Assembly: GCF_047872805.1 (NCBI RefSeq)
Contig: NZ_JBLQUK010000001.1
Location: 310,001-374,000, forward strand
From: Erythrobacter sp047872805
GTDB lineage: Bacteria > Pseudomonadota > Alphaproteobacteria > Sphingomonadales > Sphingomonadaceae
Length of the DNA: 64,000 bases
Direction of reading: 5' to 3'
The translations under genes and the position numbers were made by a program. Every line of letters begins with the position of its first letter. The first letter of the stretch is position 1. Under the pieces are notes generated by a model. That model did no database searches, was not told the DNA's origin, and saw only the letters and a program-made list of their open reading frames with translations. Positions 17,182-25,269 of the stretch are shown here, piece after piece.

Positions 17182-17793
17182 ATGCCCACTCGCCTGTCGA
17201 TATTTCCGCTACCCGGTGCCGTGCTGTTTCCCGGCCTGCAATTGCCGCTGCATATCTTTGAGCCGCGCTACCGCGCATTGGTCAGCGATGCACTGGCGCG
17301 CGACCGCCAGATTGCGATGATCCAGCCGCAGCGCCCGGTTGAGGGCTCACCGCTATACACAATTGGCTGCGTTGGCCGAATTGGCGAGATTGAGGCGATG
17401 GAGGACGGCCGTTACAATTTGATCCTTGAGGGCCGATCGCGTTTCCGCCTGCTGCAAGAACTCGACGTCACCACCGCTTTCCGGCAGGTCGAAGGAGAAT
17501 TGATCGAGGATGATAACACTGAAGTGCTTAGCCATGCGCAGCGCGGCGGTTTCGAACGCGAGGCACGCGAATTTGCCGATGCGCAGGGTTACAGCGTCGA
17601 TTGGGATTCGGTGGCACGGCTGGATGACCAGTCGCTGATCAATGGCGTTTCTCAAATTGCTCCATTTGATCCGGCATCAAAACAGGCTTTGCTTGAAGCG
17701 CACACTCTGACCGCCCGGTGCGAGCTCTTGGTTCAGCTGATGCAGTTCTTTGGCCGCAGCGACGGCAGCGAAGAGATCATGACGCTGCAATAA
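17182..17793 (+). CDS. LON peptidase substrate-binding-domain protein
   Basis: A 203-residue protein made only of the N-terminal LON domain (FPLPGAVLFPGLQLPLHIFE, then RYRAL). It lacks the AAA+ ATPase and protease domains of Lon. Such free-standing LAN/LON proteins are common; their role is not settled and may be substrate recognition in proteostasis. Co-transcription with the YbbN-like thioredoxin supports that idea. It converges on the TIM-barrel gene across 33 bases with no clear terminator. Confidence 0.9.
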   Translation: MPTRLSIFPLPGAVLFPGLQLPLHIFEPRYRALVSDALARDRQIAMIQPQRPVEGSPLYTIGCVGRIGEIEAMEDGRYNLILEGRSRFRLLQELDVTTAFRQVEGELIEDDNTEVLSHAQRGGFEREAREFADAQGYSVDWDSVARLDDQSLINGVSQIAPFDPASKQALLEAHTLTARCELLVQLMQFFGRSDGSEEIMTLQ

Positions 17794-17826
17794 TTCTTGG
17801 CTGCTTTGGCGAGACGCTCGAAACCG

Positions 17827-18624
17827 TCAACCTCGTGCATCCAGCCATGCTCGGCTGGTGCGGGCGACTTCGCGGGCGCGTTCGTTGAGGTCGGGGAAGG
17901 CATCGCGCAACACAGCAGAGCGCTCCTCGACCGCCATCGGCAAGGTGTCCGGCAGCGCATCGACCATCGCGGCGAGCGGCAGTCCGCCTTTCCCCAAGGG
18001 CATCCGGCGGTTGATCGCGTCGTCGATTATGGCGTCGAAATTGGTAAGGTCAGGCCCATCCATAGGCGCATCGCAGGGCTGGCAGTAACTCAGCCATGTG
18101 CGCGGGATCGCCGCGAGATCCTCTGCCGTCCCGCCCGAGCGTGCCCAGTGGAGCGTATCGATCAGCAGCGCCTTTGCCTCACCCTCTACAGCTTCGAGAA
18201 TAGCGCGGGCCATGTGGATCGTCTTGACCTCGGTGAACATGCCAAACTCAAGATTGATGCGCACGCCGGTGCCTTCAGCCCGGTCAACCATGGCTTGAAA
18301 CTTGGCGGTTGTGGCAGCAAGGTCCGGGTCGCTGGAAACGCAGAGCAGATTGCGCGCGCCGAGCTCAGCGGCGATGTCAACCAATTCAACTAGCCACGGA
18401 TCGCTTGCGCCTGGCATGATCCATGCGACTTCGAGATCGAGCAATTCTACGCCCGCTTCTTGCGCTTGTTTGCGAATCACGCGGGTGGTCGCAGGTGTCC
18501 AGGTCTCCCGCTCGGCCCACATCCCGCCAAAATCGAAATCGCTCGCTGCTGCGGCTTCGATGAGCTGCGCCGGGGTTGCCTCTGGCAAAATCCCCGCGGC
18601 GAGAGAGATTTGGCGGCGGTTCAC
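17827..18624 (-). CDS. Sugar-phosphate isomerase/epimerase-like TIM-barrel protein
   Basis: Xylose-isomerase-like TIM barrel of about 265 residues. Recognisable parts are QISLAAGILPEATPAQLIEA at the N-terminus, LDLEVAWIMPG in the second strand region, INLEFGMFTEVKT with a likely metal-ligand Glu, and LLIDTLHWARSGG with Asp and His. The GTG start chosen has GAGGT seven bases upstream; the open frame extends further into the preceding SDR gene. It forms an operon with that SDR and a Rieske oxygenase, so an isomerase or hydrolase step on their product is possible. The substrate is unknown. Confidence 0.72.
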   Translation of the reverse strand: MNRRQISLAAGILPEATPAQLIEAAAASDFDFGGMWAERETWTPATTRVIRKQAQEAGVELLDLEVAWIMPGASDPWLVELVDIAAELGARNLLCVSSDPDLAATTAKFQAMVDRAEGTGVRINLEFGMFTEVKTIHMARAILEAVEGEAKALLIDTLHWARSGGTAEDLAAIPRTWLSYCQPCDAPMDGPDLTNFDAIIDDAINRRMPLGKGGLPLAAMVDALPDTLPMAVEERSAVLRDAFPDLNERAREVARTSRAWLDARG

Positions 18625-18634
18625 TGCCGATACC

Positions 18635-19390
18635 TCACAGTGTCTGCCCATCATCGAGCACGAAATTGCTGCCCGTGACAAACTCCGCCGCATCAGAACA
18701 TAGGAACAGCAGCGGGCCGTCGAGCCCTTCTTCTCCCATCAATCGCCGTTTGGGGAAGCGCGCGATCTGTTTCCTACCCGGTTCGGTATCGAACCACGCG
18801 TCGTTGATGGCGGTGCGGATATATCCGGGGGAGATGGTGTTGACGCAGATGCCTGCGCGCGCCCATTCGCGTGCCATGCTGCGTGCCGCCTGCACAACGC
18901 CTGCCTTGCTTGCGGCATAGGCGACAAGGCCGGGAGAGGGTTCGAACGCAGTGATCGAGGCGACCATTACTATTCGTCCCTTGGTCACCCCCTGCGTCAT
19001 CATCCGCTTGGCCCCCTCACGCGCGGTCAGCATTGCGCCCTTGAGATTGATTGCCAGTGTGTGTTCGATGTCCTCTTCCGACATGGCGGTGATCATGCCC
19101 GCGCCGTCGATCCCGGCATTGGCAATCACAGTGTCGACTGGTCTGTCAAATGCCGCTTCGGCAGCGTCGAAGCCGGCAATGATGTCAGCCTCCCGCGCTA
19201 CGTCCATGGTGATCGCGGAGGCATTGTCGCCAATTTCCTGCGCCAATGCATCCAGCCGGTCCTTACGCCGCGCGCCGAGCGCCACGCGCGCTCCATTCGC
19301 GGCAAGGATGCGCCCAAAACGCGCCCCCAAGCCGGAGGACGCGCCGGTAATGAGCGCGGTGCGCCCCGAAAGATCGACAGAAAGGGTCAT
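18635..19390 (-). CDS. SDR-family oxidoreductase
   Basis: Classical SDR of 251 residues with NAD(P)-binding TGASSGLGARFG (residues 16-27), an NAG motif (VIANAGIDG), Ser in the active-site strand and YAASKAGVVQ as YxxxK. The C-terminus ends VTGSNFVLDDGQTL. It lies 8 bases after the Rieske oxygenase gene and overlaps or abuts the TIM-barrel gene. A dehydrogenase acting on the hydroxylated product of that oxygenase is the simplest reading. Confidence 0.9.
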   Translation of the reverse strand: MTLSVDLSGRTALITGASSGLGARFGRILAANGARVALGARRKDRLDALAQEIGDNASAITMDVAREADIIAGFDAAEAAFDRPVDTVIANAGIDGAGMITAMSEEDIEHTLAINLKGAMLTAREGAKRMMTQGVTKGRIVMVASITAFEPSPGLVAYAASKAGVVQAARSMAREWARAGICVNTISPGYIRTAINDAWFDTEPGRKQIARFPKRRLMGEEGLDGPLLFLCSDAAEFVTGSNFVLDDGQTL

Positions 19391-19398
19391 GACGGCAG

Positions 19399-20823
19399 CT
19401 AAGTAGCGGCGGGAAGTTCGCCGTCGATATATTTCTTCAATGTCGTCTGGAAATGGCGCACCCGGCTGTCCTGATACGAACCAAGTTCCATCAGACCGTC
19501 CTTCATCGACTTCATGCCGGTCTGGACATGTGGCAAATTGGCCATGTCCTGATCGAACACATTGGCGAGCTGCGGCCCCATTATATTCGCGGCCCAGGCA
19601 AACGGTTCATCATCGGGAATAAAGGTCTTCTCAACCGCGCGCGGGCGTTTTTCGCCTTTGGGTGTGGGGAACAGCAATCGGATTTCCATGACGCAGGAAT
19701 CGGGCGTCTCATCGGGCAGCCAGCGATAGACGAGGGTCGGCAGGAATCCAATCCACGGGGCAAAGTTGGGGAAGATATTGTAAGTAAAATTGTCCAGAAT
19801 CTCGCTGTCCGAGGCTTCCGAATAATCATAGCCATATTGTTCAGCAAAGCCTTTGCGCCCTGCTTCGGCCAGCACTTTGCGCGCGCCCAGCGGATCAGCA
19901 GCATCAAAGTCGCCCGGATTGTCACCCGCGGCAAAGCGGCGATTGGTGTCCGCATCCGCGCCGCCGGAAAATTCGTTCATCTTGCTCAAGACATAGTTCG
20001 AATCCTTGCCCTTCATATGCGGGCTGAGAACCCCGGAAGGGGTGATCGCCCGGTTGAAATGATCGCCAATCAGATCGTAACGCGTGTTGGCGTCGCCCAG
20101 AAACGGCAGCAATTGAGGATGCGTGACGATTGAATGCCATGCCTCCATGAACGCCTCTGCGGTGGCTTTCCAATTGGCCGGGATGCGTTTCTGCACCCAC
20201 ATGCCGGTGTAGCGATTCTCGAAATCATAGCGTTCGTAATGCGAAGCAGCCGGACCCAACCAAGATTTGAAATCAGGCAGATCGTGGTTTTCGGTCAGCA
20301 TGACGAAACCCTGCCACAGCTCGATCCGGGCTTCGGGCAGGTTCATGTTCTTGTCTTTTAGATGCTCGAAATCCCATTCGGACGGAATTTCCTTCAGACC
20401 GCCATCATTGCGCCAAGTGAAGCCATGGAATGGGCAGCGCAATTGTACCGAGGGCCCGCATTCGGTGCGCAGCTTGCGCCCGCGGTGGAGGCAGGCGTTG
20501 TAGAATCCGCGAACCGAGCCATCCTTCTGCCGGATCAGCAGAAAGCTCTTACCGGCAATCTCGAACACCACGGTGTCGCCGGGATCGGGCATTTCATCCT
20601 CACGTGCAGCAAACAGCCACACATTCGGCCACATTTTCTCGCGTTCGAGTGCGGCGAATTCTTCACTGATATAAGGTTCAACCGACAGTGGCTCATTGCC
20701 CATGTCGATCGTGCTTTCTTCAAACAGGTAATCGGGCGGCGTGCGCGTGTCCCCGTTCAGCATATCGGTGTAGCTGATGCCGGGGCACCGGCCGTCTTGT
20801 GTCATGGTCTTGATCTCGTTCAT
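19399..20823 (-). CDS. Rieske non-heme iron oxygenase, alpha subunit
   Basis: Terminal oxygenase of the aromatic-ring-hydroxylating type, 474 residues. The Rieske [2Fe-2S] centre is CLHRG...CPFHG (C111, H113, C130, H133). The catalytic domain has AFMEAWHSIVTHPQ, where H230 and H235 would bind the mononuclear iron, with an Asp in NVFDQDMANL as third ligand. No beta subunit, ferredoxin or reductase gene is near. The start used follows GAGG; the frame also opens nine codons earlier without a ribosome site. First gene of a leftward operon with an SDR and a TIM-barrel protein; divergent from the VOC gene. Confidence 0.93.
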   Translation of the reverse strand: MNEIKTMTQDGRCPGISYTDMLNGDTRTPPDYLFEESTIDMGNEPLSVEPYISEEFAALEREKMWPNVWLFAAREDEMPDPGDTVVFEIAGKSFLLIRQKDGSVRGFYNACLHRGRKLRTECGPSVQLRCPFHGFTWRNDGGLKEIPSEWDFEHLKDKNMNLPEARIELWQGFVMLTENHDLPDFKSWLGPAASHYERYDFENRYTGMWVQKRIPANWKATAEAFMEAWHSIVTHPQLLPFLGDANTRYDLIGDHFNRAITPSGVLSPHMKGKDSNYVLSKMNEFSGGADADTNRRFAAGDNPGDFDAADPLGARKVLAEAGRKGFAEQYGYDYSEASDSEILDNFTYNIFPNFAPWIGFLPTLVYRWLPDETPDSCVMEIRLLFPTPKGEKRPRAVEKTFIPDDEPFAWAANIMGPQLANVFDQDMANLPHVQTGMKSMKDGLMELGSYQDSRVRHFQTTLKKYIDGELPAAT

Positions 20824-20923
20824 CTGCGGCCTCGTTCCCGTTACTCGCATTTTACGCAGTGTTCGTAGCTGAGAATATCACACAGGTTTGCCGCCGGGTC
20901 ACCCTAGCGGATTGGAGAGGATC

Positions 20924-21457
20924 ATGGCGCTCAATAACGGTATTTCAGCCCTTGGTGAGGTGATGCAGCTTGCCTTTGTCCCGGATGACTTTGACGCTGC
21001 GGTGAAGCACTGGACCCAAACAATGGGCGTTGGGCCGTTTTTCCTGATGGAAGGCATCCATCTTGAAGGGATGAAATACAAGGGCGAACCGACCGATGCC
21101 GCGTTCGACCTTGCGCTGGCGTACTGGGGCGATATTCAGATTGAGCTGATTCGCCCGCGCGACAGCCACCCGTCGATCTATTCCGGCGAATATGGTGCGG
21201 TGGAGGGGCTGCACCATGTCTGCATTCTGGTGGACGATATCGAGGCAGCATACCGCACTTGCGCTGAACAAAACGCAGAGATCGTGATCGAAGGATCGCT
21301 GGGCGACAGCCGCGTGATCTATGTCGATCCAGGGCAAGGGCCGGGCAGCCTGGTGGAAATACTCCAGCAAGGCGAAGGCGGCCCCGGCCTGTTCGCCATG
21401 ATCAAGGCAGCTGGCGCGGGATGGGACGGCAGCGAGCCGCTGCGGAAACTGGGTTAG
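20924..21457 (+). CDS. VOC-family (glyoxalase/bleomycin-resistance fold) protein
   Basis: A 177-residue protein with two beta-alpha-beta-beta-beta modules: VMQLAFVPDDFDAAVKHW at the start and GLHHVCILVDDIEAAYRT in the middle, ending GSLVEILQ. His and Glu of the second module (HH, VEILQ) could bind a metal; the first module has Gln or Leu where a His is common. The family includes extradiol dioxygenases, epimerases and glyoxalases. GGAGAGG lies before the ATG. It diverges from the Rieske gene. The reaction is unknown, and it is too short for a two-domain extradiol dioxygenase. Confidence 0.82.
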   Translation: MALNNGISALGEVMQLAFVPDDFDAAVKHWTQTMGVGPFFLMEGIHLEGMKYKGEPTDAAFDLALAYWGDIQIELIRPRDSHPSIYSGEYGAVEGLHHVCILVDDIEAAYRTCAEQNAEIVIEGSLGDSRVIYVDPGQGPGSLVEILQQGEGGPGLFAMIKAAGAGWDGSEPLRKLG

Positions 21458-21491
21458 CGCCAGTTTTCGCAGCGGCTGCGCCTATGCGGCA

Positions 21492-22301
21492 TTAGGAGCT
21501 TGCGCCCAGATACCCCAATTGTCCCGCTTTGAAGATCGTCTGTGCGCGGTTCACACTGTCCAGTTTCTCACCCGCGCGGTGGATGTGATAACGGATGGTG
21601 GCGTGGCTGCGATCAAGGATCATGCTGATCTCCTTGTCAGTCTTGCCAATCGCCGCCCAGCGCAGACATTCAACCTCGCGTTTTGACAGAACGCAGTCTG
21701 ACGGGATGCGCCGTTTGGTCCGGATCGATTGCACATAACCGGCGACGAACCTGCGAACGAGCTGCGCAAACAGCGAGCCATATTTCGCAAATTCCTCGCT
21801 CAAATCTTCCCGGTCCCGGTCCATACTGATCAAACTGCTGGCCGAAATCTGACCAAACGGCAGATGCACGGGGATCACGATTGCGGCCTTGCACAGTGAA
21901 CGCTTTTCAAAATCGCCAAGGTCAAGCTCATCGAGATAGGAATTGGGCCATTTGAGGTTGAACCCGTGGCGGTTCACCCAGAACGGCTCGCTTTCATAAC
22001 GGCATGCGCGCGGCAGCGGCGAATGCAGCGCCAGACGGTGATCTTCCCACCACCGCGCGCCATCATCGAGCCAGCGGAAAATATCCGCGTTGAGAATCGT
22101 GCCATCGGCATCGATCATCGGTTCTTTGGAGGAAATGTCGTCACAAACCGCGATCTGCATTCCGCGTTCCTGGGCTATCCGCGCAAGGTTGACGGCGGCA
22201 TCATGAATATCCTCAGGACATCGTATCGTGACCTGGTCGAGCAATTGCTCAAGATTTTCGGTTCCGTTGGGCGTGCGAAGTTCGACGACATTGGCGGCCA
22301 T
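21492..22301 (-). CDS. LuxR-family transcriptional regulator without cognate synthase
   Basis: The C-terminal 65 residues are a LuxR helix-turn-helix: LSKREVECLRWAAIGKTDKE, then SMILDRSHATIRYHIHRAGEKL. This is the version seen in autoinducer-binding LuxR proteins. The N-terminal 190 residues resemble that ligand domain in size and in features such as RWWEDHRLALHSPLPRA, but the classical Y..DP pair was not found. No luxI-type synthase is in the window. It is divergent from the acyl-CoA ligase and close to the VOC and Rieske genes, so it may sense a catabolite. GTG four codons upstream is the alternative start. Confidence 0.85.
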   Translation of the reverse strand: MAANVVELRTPNGTENLEQLLDQVTIRCPEDIHDAAVNLARIAQERGMQIAVCDDISSKEPMIDADGTILNADIFRWLDDGARWWEDHRLALHSPLPRACRYESEPFWVNRHGFNLKWPNSYLDELDLGDFEKRSLCKAAIVIPVHLPFGQISASSLISMDRDREDLSEEFAKYGSLFAQLVRRFVAGYVQSIRTKRRIPSDCVLSKREVECLRWAAIGKTDKEISMILDRSHATIRYHIHRAGEKLDSVNRAQTIFKAGQLGYLGASS

Positions 22302-22331
22302 TGTAGGGCTCACTCCTCTCCTGATTATTGT

Positions 22332-22358
22332 TTGTCACAAGACTACCCTATTTTGTGA
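22332..22358. promoter_or_regulatory. Candidate operator between luxR-type gene and acyl-CoA ligase
   Basis: The divergent gap holds TTGTCACAA (22332-22340), a small perfect palindrome, followed by TTGTGA (22353-22358), which pairs with TCACAA at 22335-22340. GTGAGATTCAC follows at 22355-22365. Symmetry and position suit a regulator site, but short palindromes like these arise by chance, and no match to a known lux box is claimed. Confidence 0.3.
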
Positions 22359-22434
22359 GATTCACCTCATACTTTACGCAGGGGCATCGGGGGTTTCGGC
22401 TGGCTAGGCGGGCATATTGGCGGAGAAAATGATC

Positions 22435-24069
22435 ATGGCGACGCAAATCGAGGCTTGGCGGGGCGAAAATTTCGGCGCAGCATTGAAAGCGCTGGCGCAG
22501 CGAATCGAATCTGACCGGCCCGCATTGATCCACGGTGCGCGCGTTGTCACTTGGGCCGAGCTTGACGCACAAAGCGACGCCATTGCCGCGGGTCTGCTCT
22601 CGCGCGGGTTGAGACCGGGTGACATTGCCGGACAGATGCTGCGCAACACTCCCGATTATCTGCTCGCCTATTTCGGGTGCATCAAGGCGGGAGTGGTGCC
22701 GGTCAATGTCAATTACCATTACCGGAACCGCGAACTTGCCGACATCTTCGCCCGGTTCGGGCTGAAAGCTCTGTTCACCCACAGCGACTTTGTGGATGCC
22801 GGGGCACGGGCAATGGCCGAGGGAACGCTCACCATTGATGTCGAGGGCGCCGAGTGGAAAGCGCTGTGCAACCACGAACTGCCCGCCGATTTCGCGGTCC
22901 ATGATGACCGCCGCGCCTTGTTCCTCACCGCAACCGGCGGCACCACCGGCATGCCCAAGGCGGTGATGTGGCCAATGGAAGAGGCCTGGCAAGCCTTCAG
23001 CATTTCGGTCTGGCAGCGCGGGTTTGGCGAGCCACCGTTCGTCGCAACCTCGCTGGAGGCGCAGGCAGAGGAAGCCGCGAAAATCGGCCCCGATCATCCG
23101 GCGAGCGCCTCTCCCATGCTGCTGCTATCGCCTTTGATGCACGGAGCGGGGCAATTCACCGGCGTGATCCATCTGCTGAAAGGCGGCACGCTGGCGCTGC
23201 TTCCGGCGGACAAGTTTGACGCTGATCTGGCGCTTGATGAAATCAAGCGGATCGGCGCGCGCGGCGTCTTTATCGTCGGCGACGCTTTTGCCTTGCCGCT
23301 GGCCGACCGGCTGGACGCGCGCGGGGATGGCGAGGAGGTCTTGGCCAGCCTTCGTTCGGTGATCTCTTCGGGTGCGGTGTTTTCCGAGCACCTCAAAAAG
23401 CGGTTGATCGCGCACAATTCTGCGCTGGTGGTGATTGACGCGCTGGGATCGTCGGAAAGCTCGGGCACGGGCGTCGTCATCACTACGGCGCAAGGCTCCA
23501 CCGGAGGCGGCAAGTTTCAGCCTTTGCCGGGTCGCGAGACCAAACTGTTCGACGAAAATCTCCAAGAGATTCCCAAGGGTCACGAAGGCGTGGGCATCGT
23601 CGCGCGCACCGGGCCGCTGCCGCTGGGCTATCTGGGTGAGGACGCAAAGAACGCGGCGACCTTTCCGGAAATTGGCGGCAAGCGCTGGTTGATGACCGGC
23701 GACCGCGCGCGCTGGGCACCCGACGGCAGCATGGAATTCATCGGCCGCGACAATATGTGCATCAACACTGGCGGCGAAAAAGTGTTTCCCGAGGAGGTTG
23801 AGGCGGTCTTGCTCGATCATCCCGGCGTCAAGGATGCGCGGGTGGTCAGCCTGCCCGATCCGCGGTTCGGGCGAAAGGTGGTGGCAGTGGTGCAGGGCGA
23901 CGCGGCAAAAGACGCGCTCGACACCCATGCCCGCGCCGCACTGGCAGGCTATAAAATTCCGCGCCTCTATGTCTTCACAGATCAGTCGCTGAGGCTCAAC
24001 AATGGCAAACCCGATTACAAGACCGCGCAGGCTCTGGCGGATGGTGCGGCGGATGGCGCGGCGGGTTAG
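22435..24069 (+). CDS. AMP-dependent acyl-CoA synthetase/ligase
   Basis: Adenylate-forming enzyme of 544 residues that would activate a carboxylic acid to its CoA thioester. Motifs in order: LTATGGTTGMPKAVMWP (ATP loop, about residue 165-180), SSGAVFSE, MTGDRARW with the ribose-binding Asp, GRDNMCINTGGEKVFPEEVE hinge, and RLNNGKPDYK with the catalytic C-terminal Lys. The ATG chosen has GGAG nine bases upstream; others lie two and six codons earlier. The steroid and terpenoid FadD17/19 group has similar features, but the substrate is undetermined. It may be controlled by the divergent LuxR-type regulator. Confidence 0.92.
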   Translation: MATQIEAWRGENFGAALKALAQRIESDRPALIHGARVVTWAELDAQSDAIAAGLLSRGLRPGDIAGQMLRNTPDYLLAYFGCIKAGVVPVNVNYHYRNRELADIFARFGLKALFTHSDFVDAGARAMAEGTLTIDVEGAEWKALCNHELPADFAVHDDRRALFLTATGGTTGMPKAVMWPMEEAWQAFSISVWQRGFGEPPFVATSLEAQAEEAAKIGPDHPASASPMLLLSPLMHGAGQFTGVIHLLKGGTLALLPADKFDADLALDEIKRIGARGVFIVGDAFALPLADRLDARGDGEEVLASLRSVISSGAVFSEHLKKRLIAHNSALVVIDALGSSESSGTGVVITTAQGSTGGGKFQPLPGRETKLFDENLQEIPKGHEGVGIVARTGPLPLGYLGEDAKNAATFPEIGGKRWLMTGDRARWAPDGSMEFIGRDNMCINTGGEKVFPEEVEAVLLDHPGVKDARVVSLPDPRFGRKVVAVVQGDAAKDALDTHARAALAGYKIPRLYVFTDQSLRLNNGKPDYKTAQALADGAADGAAG

Positions 24070-24084
24070 TGAGGCAGTGTATTA

Positions 24085-24185
24085 TATTGACAATACGGTT
24101 GACACATCGGCCATGGTGTCAACCGGGAGATTTGGTGTAAACATCGGAAATTATTGATTTTACCGGTGCGGGCACCGGTTGACAC
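24085..24185. promoter_or_regulatory. Cluster of GGTTGACAC sites and palindromes in a convergent gap
   Basis: The 226-base gap between the acyl-CoA ligase and the SDR ends contains TATTGACAATA (24085-24095), GGTTGACAC (24097-24105) with its exact inverse GTGTCAACC (24116-24124), and a third GGTTGACAC (24177-24185) that overlaps the perfect palindrome ACCGGTGC-GG-GCACCGGT (24162-24179). The region is less G+C-rich than its surroundings. Three copies of one 9-mer within 90 bases suggest a protein-binding site or a small transcript start. The remainder of the gap shows nothing I recognise. Confidence 0.45.
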
Positions 24186-24295
24186 TTGTCCAACAAAAAT
24201 GCGTTTTGGCAGAGCGCCTTCGCGTTCCTAGCGCAGCTGACGATGAGAAAGAGCGGATGCCGTGGTATCACCCCGCCTCGGTGTAGGAAACCGCC

Positions 24296-25231
24296 CTAAA
24301 TGGTTTGAAAATGGCCGCTGGCCTTCAACTCATCCATGAAACTCTGAGTGTAGGCCTGTTCCGGACGTTCGCGGACCGCTTGGTCGAGCGCTTCGGCATC
24401 CTTGCCAACCAGTATGCGCCATTGTCCGGCCTGCACTCCGTCCAATATCACCTTTGCCGCCTCGGCTGAGGACATGGGCGCGTTATCGCGAAAGCCCGAA
24501 TTGGCGAGTTCGATGATCTGATCCTCGCTCAAACTTGCCGGATCGACACCTTGCGATTCCAGAATGAATTTGAGCTCCTTTTCGACCCCGCCCTGTATGC
24601 GCATCGAATTGCCCGCAATGTCGGTGCCGATATGGCCGGGCATAACAACCGAGCAGGTGATGTGCGGCGCGTTGTTCGCCAGATCGACGATCAGCGCCTC
24701 GGTAAAACCTTTCACCGCGAATTTCGCCGCCGAATAGGCAGTGTGCGGACGCTGCGGACCCAGCGTTGCCCAGAAGCCATTGACGCTCGACGTGTTGACG
24801 ATGTGGCCCGCATCCGCGTTTTTCAGCAGCGGCAGAAATGCGCGCACGCCGTGGATGACCCCGTAAAAGCAGATATTGAACGTCCGCTCCCACGCCGCGC
24901 GCTCGCCCGCAACAAAACTGCCGCCACCGGCGATCCCGGCATTGTTGAACAAAAGATGGATCTTGTCGGTATCAAACGCGGTTCGCACTTCATCGGCCCA
25001 TGCATTCATCTCCGCTTCGATCGAGACATCGGCGCGCGTGCAATGCACCATGGTGCCTTGCGGCGCGGCGGCGCGGCAAAGGCGCTCCGTCTCTGCCATG
25101 TTGGCCGCTGACACATCGCACATCGCAACGGAACAGCCCTCCGCCGCCAAGGCCAGCGCCAGCTCGCGTCCCATTCCTGTCCCACCGCCGGTGATGACAG
25201 CGATTTTCCCCGCAAAATCGTTCAGCGCCAT
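24296..25231 (-). CDS. SDR-family oxidoreductase with C-terminal extension
   Basis: A 311-residue SDR. It carries TGGGTGMGRELA (residues 14-25), FNNAGIAGGG, an active-site TSSVNGFW strand and AYSAAKFAVKGF as YxxxK. About 50 residues longer than the classical form, the C-terminus (ILVGKDAEALDQAVRERPEQ) resembles the extended SDRs often found beside P450 and Rieske genes in actinobacterial and sphingomonad catabolic clusters. It is the last gene of the long leftward block and lies about 40 bases after the dienoyl-CoA-reductase-like SDR. Confidence 0.9.
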   Translation of the reverse strand: MALNDFAGKIAVITGGGTGMGRELALALAAEGCSVAMCDVSAANMAETERLCRAAAPQGTMVHCTRADVSIEAEMNAWADEVRTAFDTDKIHLLFNNAGIAGGGSFVAGERAAWERTFNICFYGVIHGVRAFLPLLKNADAGHIVNTSSVNGFWATLGPQRPHTAYSAAKFAVKGFTEALIVDLANNAPHITCSVVMPGHIGTDIAGNSMRIQGGVEKELKFILESQGVDPASLSEDQIIELANSGFRDNAPMSSAEAAKVILDGVQAGQWRILVGKDAEALDQAVRERPEQAYTQSFMDELKASGHFQTI

Positions 25232-25269
25232 TGTCCTCACCCCCAGAATGTTGGCCCCGTTTCAGGCAT

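Noticed and set aside
21492..22301. A complete quorum-sensing system
   Set aside because: Only the LuxR-type regulator is present. No luxI-type synthase or HdtS-like gene was found in the window.
20851..22383. TTTACGCAG near 20852 and 22373 as a shared operator
   Set aside because: Only nine bases agree, orientation relative to the genes differs, and there is no symmetry.
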